Of a DNA stretch of 57,234 nt, positions 28,388 through 36,246 are shown piece by piece. Each line of letters opens with the position of its first letter. Within the stretch, counting starts at the first letter, position 1. Origin of the DNA: an uncultured Pirellulaceae bacterium (lineage in GTDB: Bacteria; Planctomycetota; Planctomycetia; Pirellulales; Pirellulaceae); the NCBI GenBank assembly GCA_937928215.1, contig CALFWL010000138.1, positions 1 through 57,234 on the forward strand, read 5' to 3'. The translations under genes and the position numbers were made by a program. The notes below the pieces were generated by a model. The model did not search any database. It saw nothing but the letters and a program-made list of their open reading frames with translations, and was not told where the DNA came from.

Positions 28388-29074
28388 ATGATTCAGCCTA
28401 CCAACGATAAACATAACATCAGTGTGATCGCGATGGACGCTGCTGACGCCGCCATAGTCAGCTCCGTCGTGCGGTCGCTGGACTTTTCGCTCAGTGAATT
28501 CACAACCGTTGATGAATTCTTGAATGCAACCGAACTGGTTACGCCGTCATGCATCGTGCTTTGCGCGGGCAATGAAACCAACGTCGCCGCAGAATTTCAA
28601 GCCAAGATCTCAGATCAATGCAGCGGTTCGGCTTCGATCATCGTGATCACGGACATCGAACTTCGCGACGCTGTGAAGTTGATGGAAAAAGGAGCGATGA
28701 CTGTGCTAACCTCGCAGTTCGATAAGACAGAGCTTGGCGAATACCTGAAGGCAGCCGTTGAGAAAGACCTTCACTACGAGGGAGTTCGAAAACGCGTGGA
28801 AGAGCTGGAATCGTACCGCAATTCCTTATCGGAACGGCAACTCAAGATCCTGAACATGGTCGAGCAAGGTCATTCGAATCGCCAGATTGCCAATTGGTTC
28901 GACCTTTCGCAGCGGACGATTGAATTGGAGCGTGCCCGTTTAATGAGCGCTTTTCAAACTGCCTCCTTGGCTCAACTAGTTTCCAAATGGACGGAGTTAA
29001 GGGTTTTAACTCGGAAGTGGCATTCAACGGATCAGGTAAACGATCAACCCGGCGAAAATGTGCTTGATGCATAG
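28388..29074 (+). CDS. FixJ/LuxR-type regulator with degenerate receiver domain
   Basis: 228 residues. Residues 10-128 fold like a response-regulator receiver, in line with FixJ proteins (ISVIAMDAAD..., TPSCIVLCAGN, IIVITDIE, KGAMTVLTSQF). The phosphorylated Asp of PDCLVLDxRMP is a Cys here (C59) and the usual Lys of EKPF is lost (LTSQF), so it cannot be phosphorylated in the usual way. The HTH is normal (LSERQLKILNMVEQGHSNRQIANWFDLSQRTIELERARLM, 147-186). Divergent from the ECF sigma gene with about 290 bases between. Regulation by protein level or by a ligand is likelier than by a kinase. The ATG at 28388 is chosen; the open frame upstream has no support. Confidence 0.85.
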   Translation: MIQPTNDKHNISVIAMDAADAAIVSSVVRSLDFSLSEFTTVDEFLNATELVTPSCIVLCAGNETNVAAEFQAKISDQCSGSASIIVITDIELRDAVKLMEKGAMTVLTSQFDKTELGEYLKAAVEKDLHYEGVRKRVEELESYRNSLSERQLKILNMVEQGHSNRQIANWFDLSQRTIELERARLMSAFQTASLAQLVSKWTELRVLTRKWHSTDQVNDQPGENVLDA

Positions 29075-29476
29075 AGTGCTCGTCTGGAATCCGCCGAAGT
29101 GATGTTCAGGACTTGAGGATCAATAAATTACCGGATGAAAATGATTGGCTATCGATCGTACTCGATCAAACTGAATCCGGTGGCTGATTGTGGAACAAGT
29201 CTTTGAGGACCGGGATCGTTGGAACTTTAAGCGGCGGCAAATCGTTCAAACCCTGTCGAGTTTTACAAGTTCAAAAATGACACACCGTTACCTATTGTTC
29301 CGAGCGTCTTAACTCAGTCGCCGTCAACTCCAGTGGTCGCTTGCTTCAGCGTTCACCTGCCAGCCCGGAAACCTTGGAATTCTGGTGATCGACGGAGTCT
29401 TGGGAACAATCACCATGGTACGAGCCCATCGCGGCCGTCAAGGCGCGAGAAAACTGCGGGTTTTTCCTCGTTCCAG
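29075..29476. other. Gap between the LuxR-type and hydrolase genes
   Basis: About 400 bases without a recognised gene. It holds copy A of the dispersed repeat at its left end. The candidate promoter and inverted repeat of the next gene follow at its right side and are listed separately. Confidence 0.4.
29119..29167 (+). repeat. Copy A of a dispersed intergenic repeat
   Basis: ATCAATAAATTACCGGATGA, then AAATGATT, 13 bases, then ACTCGATCAAACTGAATCCG. Copies B (11200) and C (8558) carry the same words with the same 13-base gap before the ACTCGA word. All three lie in intergenic DNA and point the same way. Confidence 0.55.
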
Positions 29477-29504
29477 TTGATTCGCCCGCCGGTCGAGCTA
29501 TAAA
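29477..29504 (+). promoter_or_regulatory. Candidate sigma-70 promoter of the hydrolase gene
   Basis: TTGATT at 29477-29482 and TATAAA at 29499-29504, separated by 16 bases, resemble the -35 and -10 boxes. Transcription would start near 29511, about 50 bases before the ATG at 29559. Confidence 0.45.
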
Positions 29505-29518
29505 GAGGAAGTCCCGTC

Positions 29519-29540
29519 GTTGTTCGATCAGTCGAACAAC
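29519..29540 (+). promoter_or_regulatory. Inverted repeat upstream of the hydrolase gene
   Basis: GTTGTTCGA, loop TCAG, TCGAACAAC: a perfect 9-bp dyad just downstream of the candidate promoter and 18 bases before the ATG. It may be an operator or a leader hairpin. It has no T run, so it is not a simple terminator. Confidence 0.5.
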
Positions 29541-29558
29541 TAGACGCGAACTCTTCGG

Positions 29559-30362
29559 ATGGGATCAGCACCGTCGCCGCGTCCACTGGCGATTTCTAAA
29601 CAAAAGATTATATCGGTGAAGTTGCACTTTCTTGGTACCACGGGCTACCATCCGAACAATCGGCGACACACAGCTTGTCTGATGTTGCCCGAAATGGGTG
29701 TCATTTTCGATGCCGGGACGGGCATGTTCCGCGTTCGTGACTTGATCCGCACAAAAACGCTCGACATTTTTCTGTCGCACGTCCATCTGGATCATTGCAT
29801 CGGATTGACGTTCCTGTACGACGTGCTGCTCGATAAGGATCTCGACCGAGTCACCGTGCATGTCGATCCTTCGAAGATTGATGATCTCAAGAATCATTTG
29901 TACGCCAGCGCGTTGTTTCCGGTCCAACCAAATTTCGAAATCCAACCGCTCGGCCCCGGCGAGACGATCACGTTAGGCCATGGCGCTCAGTTGAAAACAT
30001 TTGCGCTGATTCATCCCGGCGGTTGCCTCGGATTTCGACTCGATTGGCGTGACCGAAACATGGCCTATGTCACCGACACGACTGCGTGCCCTGACGCGGA
30101 GTATTTAGCGGACCTCGACGGAGTCAACACGCTTGTCCATGAGTGCTATTTTTCTGATGGCCAAGAGGAACTTGCCGCCACCACGGGGCACAGCTGCTTG
30201 ACGCCGGTCGCCCAAGTTGCGGCGAAGGTCGGGGCAGACTCGCTCTACTTGGTTCATATCAATCCGTTGGAAGAAAGTGATGAACCGCTGGACCTTGCAA
30301 GTGTGGATTCCATTTATCCCGGAGCCATCGTTGCATCCGATCAACAGATCATCGATGTCTGA
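29559..30362 (+). CDS. Metallo-beta-lactamase-fold hydrolase (RNase Z-like group)
   Basis: 267 residues from ATG 29559, or 248 from the GTG at 29616 (VKLHFLGTTGYHPN), which is where homology to the fold begins. The main metal motif is SHVHLDHCIGLTFL (HxHxDH), and further ligands fit THVHECYF-like LVHECYFSDG, TGHSCL and LYLVHINP. The strand order matches the ribonuclease Z/phosphodiesterase branch, and there is no C-terminal extension. The substrate is not known: tRNA 3' processing would need a tRNA-binding arm, which I do not see. It is followed by transposon DNA. Confidence 0.85.
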   Translation: MGSAPSPRPLAISKQKIISVKLHFLGTTGYHPNNRRHTACLMLPEMGVIFDAGTGMFRVRDLIRTKTLDIFLSHVHLDHCIGLTFLYDVLLDKDLDRVTVHVDPSKIDDLKNHLYASALFPVQPNFEIQPLGPGETITLGHGAQLKTFALIHPGGCLGFRLDWRDRNMAYVTDTTACPDAEYLADLDGVNTLVHECYFSDGQEELAATTGHSCLTPVAQVAAKVGADSLYLVHINPLEESDEPLDLASVDSIYPGAIVASDQQIIDV

Positions 30363-30797
30363 AGAATGAGAATCGAACATCTCTCTGGCAAACTCGATGA
30401 GATGCTTTAATACCGTTGTTCGATTGCGGACATCACGAGCATAAAGCCACAACTTCGGTACAATCAATCGGTTCCCCCGCGACAGGGACTAGTTTGCCCA
30501 GCGACGAAGCATAATGAGGGCTCGCTGGGTAAGTGATCGGCCTGGTTCCTTGGGGCTCACCGAGGCGATCTCTCATGCGGAACTGTGTGAAGCTTTCGGC
30601 GCTCCGACCGTGCCATCGCGTGTCGCTTTGGGCGCGTTGATCATCAAGGCCCGGCTTCGACGGATCAACCGCGAAACGGTTGTCATTGGACCCGAAGATT
30701 TACGCAGTTGTTGAACCCGAACTGTTACGCACGAACGGGGTTTGAGTTTACTCCTTGGGTAAGACAGGGGGACTTTTTGAGAGCCGAAGGCTCGTCC

Positions 30798-30831
30798 TTT
30801 CAAAAAAGCCCGCGCGCGGGCTTTTTTGAAA
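30798..30831. terminator. Perfect 34-bp palindromic bidirectional terminator in IS21
   Basis: TTTCAAAAAAGCCCGCG followed by its exact complement, so a long GC-rich stem is flanked by A6 and T6 runs on both strands. It ends transcripts of istB (stop at 30861) and also those entering the element from the left. Confidence 0.88.
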
Positions 30832-30860
30832 TTTTCGTTTTCGCTCGATGCAAGCCGTTT

Positions 30861-31817
30861 CTACCCGAGCGGTAAAGCTCCCGGTGCCGCTTCAGACCGA
30901 GCAGCCGTTGCTCGACCGAGTTTGTCACGGTTGCTCGGGCCGCCTGCGACCGGCAGAACTTCGGGTTCGACAACTGTCGCAGACATTGTCGTGGTTGTCG
31001 GCTGCTCTTTCAGTTGAGCGTCCAATTCTTTCAATCGGTAGCTGCGGCCCTGAATGTTGAGCACCGTTGCACAATGCAGTAAACGATCCAGAATCGCACC
31101 TGCCAAAACCTCATCATCGGCAAGCACGCTCGGCCACGAACCGATGCCCTTGTTCGTCGTGATCGCAATCGAAGAACCCTTCGCGTAACGATAGTTCACC
31201 ACGCGAAAGAACAGATTCGATTCCTCACGCGTTAACGCTTGGTATCCGAACTCGTCGATGATCACCAGGTTCACCGCCATGTATTTTCGATACTTCAGCT
31301 TCGCAGGACTCAGCTCAGCGTCCTTTTTCAGCTGATGCATCAGCTCATCAAGTCGATAAAAGCTGACCGAAAATCCCGTCTCGATCGCCCGCAGCCCCAG
31401 GGCCACCGCCAGATGAGTCTTGCCGACTCCCGGCGGGCCTTGTAACAACAAACCCTGACCATCGCGAATCCATTGGCCGGTCGCTAGGGTTTGAATCTGG
31501 CTGCGAGAAACCGACGGTTGAAACGCGAAGTCGAAGTTCGAGATCGTCGGGCCGGTGGGCAAGTGAGAAATGCGAATCGCTTGAGCCACTCGTCGTTCTT
31601 CTTGCCGTTCCAGTTCCAGACGCAGCAACGCATCGAGAAACGCAGTTGCGTTCCAGTCTTCTTTGACCGCCTGATTGAGCAAGTCATCGAGTCTCTCGGC
31701 GGCGAAGACTAAACGCAAAGCGTCCAGTCGTTCGCGTAATGCTGCGATGTCGTGAGTCGCAGCAGGTACCGGTAAAATTCCGGCGGCGTGCAGTTTGCGA
31801 GTTTGTGCAATCTTCAT
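30861..31817 (-). CDS. istB: IS21-family ATP-binding helper protein IstB
   Basis: A 318-residue AAA+ ATPase that assists the IstA transposase by choosing the target and assembling the complex. Walker A is LLLQGPPGVGKTHLAVALG (around 125-143), Walker B is LVIIDEFGYQ, and the sensor block is GSSIAITTNKGIGSW. The last 40 residues (TTTTMSATVVEPEVLPVAGG...) go beyond the usual IstB end and look low in complexity. It overlaps istA by four bases (ATGA at 31814-31817), so translation is coupled. Confidence 0.95.
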   Translation of the reverse strand: MKIAQTRKLHAAGILPVPAATHDIAALRERLDALRLVFAAERLDDLLNQAVKEDWNATAFLDALLRLELERQEERRVAQAIRISHLPTGPTISNFDFAFQPSVSRSQIQTLATGQWIRDGQGLLLQGPPGVGKTHLAVALGLRAIETGFSVSFYRLDELMHQLKKDAELSPAKLKYRKYMAVNLVIIDEFGYQALTREESNLFFRVVNYRYAKGSSIAITTNKGIGSWPSVLADDEVLAGAILDRLLHCATVLNIQGRSYRLKELDAQLKEQPTTTTMSATVVEPEVLPVAGGPSNRDKLGRATAARSEAAPGALPLG

Positions 31818-33094
31818 CGTGCCACCTCCGCCAACATTGCGTAGGTTTCGAGGCTGCGATTTTGCACGGGCAACGCCGCGATCTCGTTGAGCTTGCGAGC
31901 CATCCGGCCCAGCGGTCGCGGAGCCGCCACGCGATCGGTGGACTCACCTTCGTAGCAAGTCGCATCGATCAGCAGCAATTGATCGGTTTTACGCGGGTAT
32001 TGCTTGATGATCTGGCCCTCGTGACGATCGATGATCTGAATAAACCCGTTGCAGCCTCGCACTTCCACGTGGCCATAAGCGTAACGAAACGGCACGCTGT
32101 AAGTGCGTCCCTCAAAGCGAATCGTGCAGTCTTTGTGAACTGCACACGTGCGGATCAAATCAAACGGCTGGGGCAACGTCGCCGGCAGCAAGCGAAGCAG
32201 TTTTGCTTCGTCCTGCCAGGTGTCAAACACGCTCTTGCCGGTCACGGGACACTGCCGAGTCTTCGCGTCCTCATTCAATCTTCGATCGGTGTACGCCTGC
32301 AACTCTTCGATCGAAGCGAAATTCTGCGTCAGGTCAAGACGATTCCGTGTCGCCGAAACACGCCGTTCGACCTTGCCCTTCTGCTGTGGCTGACGGACTT
32401 CATGAGGATCAATGTGAAAACCCATGGTTCGAGCATAAGCCGAATAGCTGTCGTTGATTTTACCCCACGGCCCGCTGCCATGAGCCACTCCCGTCTTGAG
32501 GTTGTCGATGCGATTGACGGCGGCGACTCCACCGAGCCGCTGGAAGGCCTCGTTGTGAACGTGATGCCACGCCAGTTGGTTCATGCCGGGGCTCCAGATC
32601 ACGGCCGTCATTCGGCTGTGACTGAGCGTCATCACAAAACCGTAGACTTTTGTCAGCACCCCGTCGATGGTGACATTCTGTTCCATCCAGTCGCTCTGAG
32701 TCTGAGCACCCGGCGGCGTTTCAATACGTCGGAAAGGTTTGAGTTTCGGTTTCTCAAACGCACCGCGAACATACTTGGCGACCGACTTGTACGAGCCAAC
32801 GTATTGGTAGTCATGAACCAGAAATTGCCACAATTTGTTCACGTTGGGCGATCGCCCGACCGGCAACAGGTCGAGCTGTGTTTGCCACCAGTGTTTGATG
32901 ACTTCGACAAGCGAAAGCGATTCGATCAGCGATTGTTTTTTACGACCATCGGTCGCGGCGGCAACGTGCCGACGGCGGTGATAGCGAACGGCACCTTCGG
33001 TGACGTTGAGCTGCCGCGCAATCGCGCGATTGGACTGGCCTTTTTGGCCAAGAGTATGAAGTGTCACGATTTCATCCTTTGTGAGTTTCGCCAA
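31814..33094 (-). CDS. istA: IS21-family transposase IstA
   Basis: 426 residues from the TTG at 33094. An N-terminal HTH (LAKLTKDEIVTLHTLGQKGQ, SNRAIARQLNVTEGAVRYHR) is followed by a DDE integrase core with TQSDWMEQN (first Asp), NRIDNLKTG (second Asp) and QQKGKVERRV (Glu). A C-terminal beta domain (TIRFEGRTYSVPFRYAYGHVEV) follows. The TTG start is preferred over the longer frame to 33187 because AGGAG stands six bases before it and the upstream codons are taken up by a perfect hairpin. It overlaps istB by four bases. Confidence 0.9.
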   Translation of the reverse strand: MAKLTKDEIVTLHTLGQKGQSNRAIARQLNVTEGAVRYHRRRHVAAATDGRKKQSLIESLSLVEVIKHWWQTQLDLLPVGRSPNVNKLWQFLVHDYQYVGSYKSVAKYVRGAFEKPKLKPFRRIETPPGAQTQSDWMEQNVTIDGVLTKVYGFVMTLSHSRMTAVIWSPGMNQLAWHHVHNEAFQRLGGVAAVNRIDNLKTGVAHGSGPWGKINDSYSAYARTMGFHIDPHEVRQPQQKGKVERRVSATRNRLDLTQNFASIEELQAYTDRRLNEDAKTRQCPVTGKSVFDTWQDEAKLLRLLPATLPQPFDLIRTCAVHKDCTIRFEGRTYSVPFRYAYGHVEVRGCNGFIQIIDRHEGQIIKQYPRKTDQLLLIDATCYEGESTDRVAAPRPLGRMARKLNEIAALPVQNRSLETYAMLAEVAR

Positions 33095-33096
33095 CC

Positions 33097-33139
33097 GCGT
33101 CTCCTTTGCAGGATTTTTCAAATCCTGCAAAGGAGACGC
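33097..33139 (-). promoter_or_regulatory. 20-bp perfect hairpin sequestering the istA ribosome binding site
   Basis: Arms 33097-33116 and 33120-33139 are exact complements with a 3-base loop. In the minus-strand transcript the 3' arm contains AAAGGAGA, the Shine-Dalgarno site of istA, which lies two bases from the end of the stem and 6 from the TTG. The fold would hide the site, which limits translation from read-through transcripts. Similar inhibition is known for other insertion sequences (for example IS10, IS200), not shown here. Confidence 0.8.
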
Positions 33140-33390
33140 AGCGAGCCGTTTTGGGAACCACGTCGCCCAAGGCGACCCAATCCGCAAAACTTGACAAGAA
33201 TCAAAACGCGCAACACTTCGGGTTCAATAAGCAATCATTTCCGGGTTCCGGTGACAACGGTCGAGACCATCTGCAAGAATCCACTCTTGCAATTCTTCAT
33301 TGGCTAAGACGACTTCTCTCAGGAGCGTCCGTTTGATGCGTCGGAGGGAAGTTGGAAAGAAAGAGATTTGGGGGAAGAAAAATGACGAGA

Positions 33391-34524
33391 TCAAACGGAC
33401 TCGAAATATTCAGCGATCGAGTCAGCAATCCGCTTCGAAGCCGTCCCATCACCGTACGGATTATTCACAGCTGCCATTTTATTTCGCTCCGACGGCTCGC
33501 GGAGCAACAAGGACACGTGTTGGACAATTTTGTCGTAATTTGTGCCCACCAAGCGGGCATTTCCTGCATCGACCCCTTCAGGCCGTTCGGTCGTTTCGCG
33601 CATGACCAGCACCGGCTTGCCCAGCGATGGAGCCTCTTCTTGCACGCCGCCCGAGTCCGTCAGCACAATCGTGGATCGATTCATCAGCCACACGAAAGGC
33701 TCGTAACTAAGCGGTTCGATTAGCGAAATCCGCTCGTGCCCAGCCAGAACGCGGTTCACGGGCTCGCGGACGTTGGGATTCAGATGCATGGGATACACAA
33801 ACTGAGCATCCTCATGCTGATCCGCCAGATCTCGAATCGCGCGACACAGATCTTCAAAGCCATCTCCAAAACTTTCGCGACGATGACCCGTCACAAGCAC
33901 CACCTGCTTGCCTTTCATCGAATCAAGCAACGACTGCGGAAACTGTGGCGGGCTCTTCTCGACATGGTCGCGCACCCACAGCAACGCGTCGATCACCGTA
34001 TTACCTGTTAGAAAAACCATCCCCGGATCGGTGTGTTCGCGCAATAAAATATCACGCGCATGAGTCGTCGGCGGAAAATGCAAATCAGCCAATCGACCGA
34101 TCAAGCGGCGATTCATTTCTTCGGGAAACGGTGCGTACTTGTTGCCGGTGCGCAAACCAGCCTCGACATGTCCGACCAACACTTGACGATAGTGCGACGC
34201 CAGCGCGCCACACATCGCGGACGTTGTATCGCCTTGCACGAGCGTGAGGTCCGGTTGAGCCTCAATCAGCACCCGGTCCAGCCCTTCGATGGCTCGCGAT
34301 GTCACCATCGCCAGCGTCTGACCGGGCTTCATCAAGTTCAAATCGTAGTCAGGAGTGATTCCGAACAGCTGCAAAACCTGATCCAGCATTTCACGATGCT
34401 GAGCCGTCGCGCAAACGATGGGCCGAAACTCATCAGAACGCGACTGCAATTCTAGGACGATCGGAGCCATCTTAATGGCTTCCGGACGGGTACCAATGAC
34501 GATTAGAATTTTAGGTTTGAGCAT
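33391..34524 (-). CDS. wecB: UDP-N-acetylglucosamine 2-epimerase (non-hydrolysing)
   Basis: A 377-residue cytoplasmic enzyme that makes UDP-N-acetylmannosamine from UDP-GlcNAc. Family blocks are present: IVIGTRPEAIKMAPIVLEL at the start, ALASHYRQVLVGHVEAGLRT, the FLTGNTVIDAL block, VLVTGHRRESFGDGF and ALTDSGGVQEEAP-like VLTDSGGVQEEAPSLGKPVLVMRETTERPE. It is the last gene of the minus-strand polysaccharide locus, 67 bases after the acetyltransferase. No wecC-like dehydrogenase is next to it, so ManNAc itself or a later product may be used. The transposon nest begins directly after its stop. Confidence 0.95.
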   Translation of the reverse strand: MLKPKILIVIGTRPEAIKMAPIVLELQSRSDEFRPIVCATAQHREMLDQVLQLFGITPDYDLNLMKPGQTLAMVTSRAIEGLDRVLIEAQPDLTLVQGDTTSAMCGALASHYRQVLVGHVEAGLRTGNKYAPFPEEMNRRLIGRLADLHFPPTTHARDILLREHTDPGMVFLTGNTVIDALLWVRDHVEKSPPQFPQSLLDSMKGKQVVLVTGHRRESFGDGFEDLCRAIRDLADQHEDAQFVYPMHLNPNVREPVNRVLAGHERISLIEPLSYEPFVWLMNRSTIVLTDSGGVQEEAPSLGKPVLVMRETTERPEGVDAGNARLVGTNYDKIVQHVSLLLREPSERNKMAAVNNPYGDGTASKRIADSIAEYFESV

Positions 34525-34591
34525 GAAATCCTAAACACGCTTGGGGAACCAAATGGCATACCAAGCCGACAGTCAAACGCCAATCTCCCCG

Positions 34592-35290
34592 TCACGAAGC
34601 AAAAAATGGTCGCCCGCTGTTCGGGTTGAATTTTTTTTCGGCAACAGCGGGGTTGCCAAACGCAAAACTACCGGCCGGAACATTTCGGCGCACGACTGAG
34701 CCGGCAGACAACTTGGAATGTTGCCCGACTTCCAACCCAGGATTGACAATAACCCCTGCGCCAAGAAAAACCGATTTGCCACAGCAAACCGAACCGCCGA
34801 TTGCTACATGCGGAGACAAAATCGCTGAATCGCCAATATCCGCGTCGTGTCCCACCGTTGCGCGAACGTTAACAAATACGTTTTCGCCTAGGTTTACAAA
34901 CTCCCCCACAAGCGCATACGGCGAAACGATGCTACCCGAACCAATCGTTGCGGACTGAGGAACTTGAGCGCTGGGGTGAATGACTGTATGAAACTTCAAA
35001 CCCTTTTGCTTAAGAGCCCTAAATTTTTCGTCCCGCAGAGGTGTATGTCCCAGCGTAACAACAAACTTTTTGCCCGCGACATCACGGACCGTGTTGACAT
35101 CAGAGTGTGCAGTAACAGCGCAACCCAACACTCGACTCAGGTCGTCGACGCGAGCGACACCTTCATCCACGACGTCCGAAACAACTACTCTGGCACCAGA
35201 GCTATTGGTGGCGTTTATATCTTTGATTAGCCGTGCAATTTGGATGGCTCCACCTCCGCCACCAAACAAAACTATTTTTACATCATCCAT
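34592..35290 (-). CDS. NeuD/PglD-like sugar O/N-acetyltransferase
   Basis: 232 residues. An N-terminal Rossmann-like domain (DDVKIVLFGGGGGAIQIARL) is followed by a left-handed beta-helix of hexapeptide repeats (ATIGSGSIVSPYALVGEFVN ... IGDSAILSPHVAIGG). This matches the PglD/NeuD group, in which a His in the helix (here probably NVRATVGHDADIGD) is catalytic. With the dehydratase, aminotransferase and PglC-like genes around it, the best guess is acetylation of UDP-4-amino-sugar to UDP-N,N'-diacetylbacillosamine. An N-terminal extension to 35347 exists but ATG 35290 begins the Rossmann strand. Confidence 0.85.
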   Translation of the reverse strand: MDDVKIVLFGGGGGAIQIARLIKDINATNSSGARVVVSDVVDEGVARVDDLSRVLGCAVTAHSDVNTVRDVAGKKFVVTLGHTPLRDEKFRALKQKGLKFHTVIHPSAQVPQSATIGSGSIVSPYALVGEFVNLGENVFVNVRATVGHDADIGDSAILSPHVAIGGSVCCGKSVFLGAGVIVNPGLEVGQHSKLSAGSVVRRNVPAGSFAFGNPAVAEKKFNPNSGRPFFAS

Positions 35291-35577
35291 ATGCGACCCG
35301 ATGTGAAAGTTAGTGCAACAGATGCACCTGCCCTTTGTTATCGACACTGACTCTGATTGGCATTTTAGAAAAGAGCCTTGTCAAGATCTTTCGTCGAACG
35401 AGATTGCCTTGTGAACGACCTTCCGGCCGCCAACCATACTATCCCCACATGCCACAATCATAGAGTTTTTGAAAGATATCACAGGATTTTGCAAAGTCGT
35501 CCACGTCCTGATCGGAAACGCGTGCTGTCAATATCTTGCGGTTATTTTCGGCATTCTCACGCGAACTTGTGTATTGG

Positions 35578-36171
35578 TCAATCGTTTCCCTTGAACGCTT
35601 CGGTGGTTGAATAGCCGTCTTTGGACACACCATCGGCCAGAAAAACTTTCCGGACCGTCAATAAAAGAATTTTACAATCAAACCAAAATGACATTCTGTC
35701 CAAGTACTCAATATCCAGTCGAAACTTTTCAGGCCAACTGAGGTTGTTTCGGCCGTTGACCTGAGCCCAACCGGTCAAGCCTGGCCGAACCTCGTGGCGT
35801 CGATTCTGCTCTGCCGAGTAAAGGGGCAAGTACTGCATCAAAAGCGGTCGAGGACCAACCAGACTCATCTCACCTACCAAAATATTCCAGAGACTGGGCA
35901 GTTCGTCGAGACTGGTAGCCCGAAGGAATCTGCCGAAACGGTTCAGCCGTTGCGCGTCTGGCAACAATTCGCCACTAGAATTCGTTTCACTAGTCATGGA
36001 CCGAAACTTAATCATTATGAACGGGCGCCCTTGCAACCCAGGCCGGACTTGACGAAACAGGACAGGTGTCCCCAGTTTGAGTCTTATTAATATCGCCAAT
36101 AAAATAAATACCGGTGATAGCAATGCGATGGCGAGCAACGCAACAATGGTGTCGAAAATTAACTTAAGCAT
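35578..36171 (-). CDS. pglC: PglC-like phosphoglycosyl transferase
   Basis: A 197-residue monotopic enzyme that moves a sugar-1-phosphate from a UDP-sugar to undecaprenyl phosphate, starting glycan assembly. It has the N-terminal re-entrant helix (TIVALLAIALLSPVFILLAI), the KFRSMT block, the catalytic Asp-Glu pair in TSLDELPSLWN and VRPGLTGWAQVNGRN. The end, GVSKDGYSTTEAFKGND, closely follows the C-terminus of Campylobacter PglC, which uses UDP-N,N'-diacetylbacillosamine. Length also fits (about 200). That assignment is from memory of the family, not a search. Confidence 0.88.
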   Translation of the reverse strand: MLKLIFDTIVALLAIALLSPVFILLAILIRLKLGTPVLFRQVRPGLQGRPFIMIKFRSMTSETNSSGELLPDAQRLNRFGRFLRATSLDELPSLWNILVGEMSLVGPRPLLMQYLPLYSAEQNRRHEVRPGLTGWAQVNGRNNLSWPEKFRLDIEYLDRMSFWFDCKILLLTVRKVFLADGVSKDGYSTTEAFKGND

Positions 36172-36246
36172 TTGTTCTATTGATGCGACAACCCTTATGA
36201 TATTTGGTCGACCGTCGGAGCAATAAGAGCTTTGACAGCTGCTAGT

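Larger units (their letters stand above)
30681..33256 (-). mobile_element. Complete IS21-family insertion sequence, 2576 bp
   Basis: Ends are TGTCATTGGA at 30681 and, on the other strand, TGTCACCGGA at 33256. The element is flanked by a 5-bp target duplication ACGGT (30676-30680 and 33257-33261). Both ends carry repeated CCCGAA-(4)-TTRCGC words inside the tips (for example near 30691 and 30716 on the left and near 33213-33223 on the right), as expected for IS21 transposase binding sites. It encodes istA and istB on the minus strand with intact frames, so it may be active. It sits inside another transposase fragment just downstream of the polysaccharide locus. Confidence 0.95.
30514..33340 (+). 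pseudogene. N-terminal fragment of an IS1182/IS5-like transposase, split by IS21
   Basis: The left part (30514-30680) encodes GAPTVPSRVALGALIIKARL, a block typical of IS1182-like transposase N-termini. If 30681-33261 is removed, the frame continues from 33262 as VETICKNPLLQFFIG, giving a continuous family match (ETVETICKNPLLQFFIG). A TAA at 33304-33306 then stops it, and traces (DDFSQERPFDAS) continue to about 33340. So the host gene was already a fragment or damaged before or after the IS21 insertion. Most of the transposase (catalytic part) is absent. Confidence 0.82.

Noticed and set aside
31739-33307. 522-residue plus-strand open frame across istA
   Set aside because: It is antisense to istA, which has a full DDE core and coupling to istB; the length is a shadow of GC-rich coding sequence.
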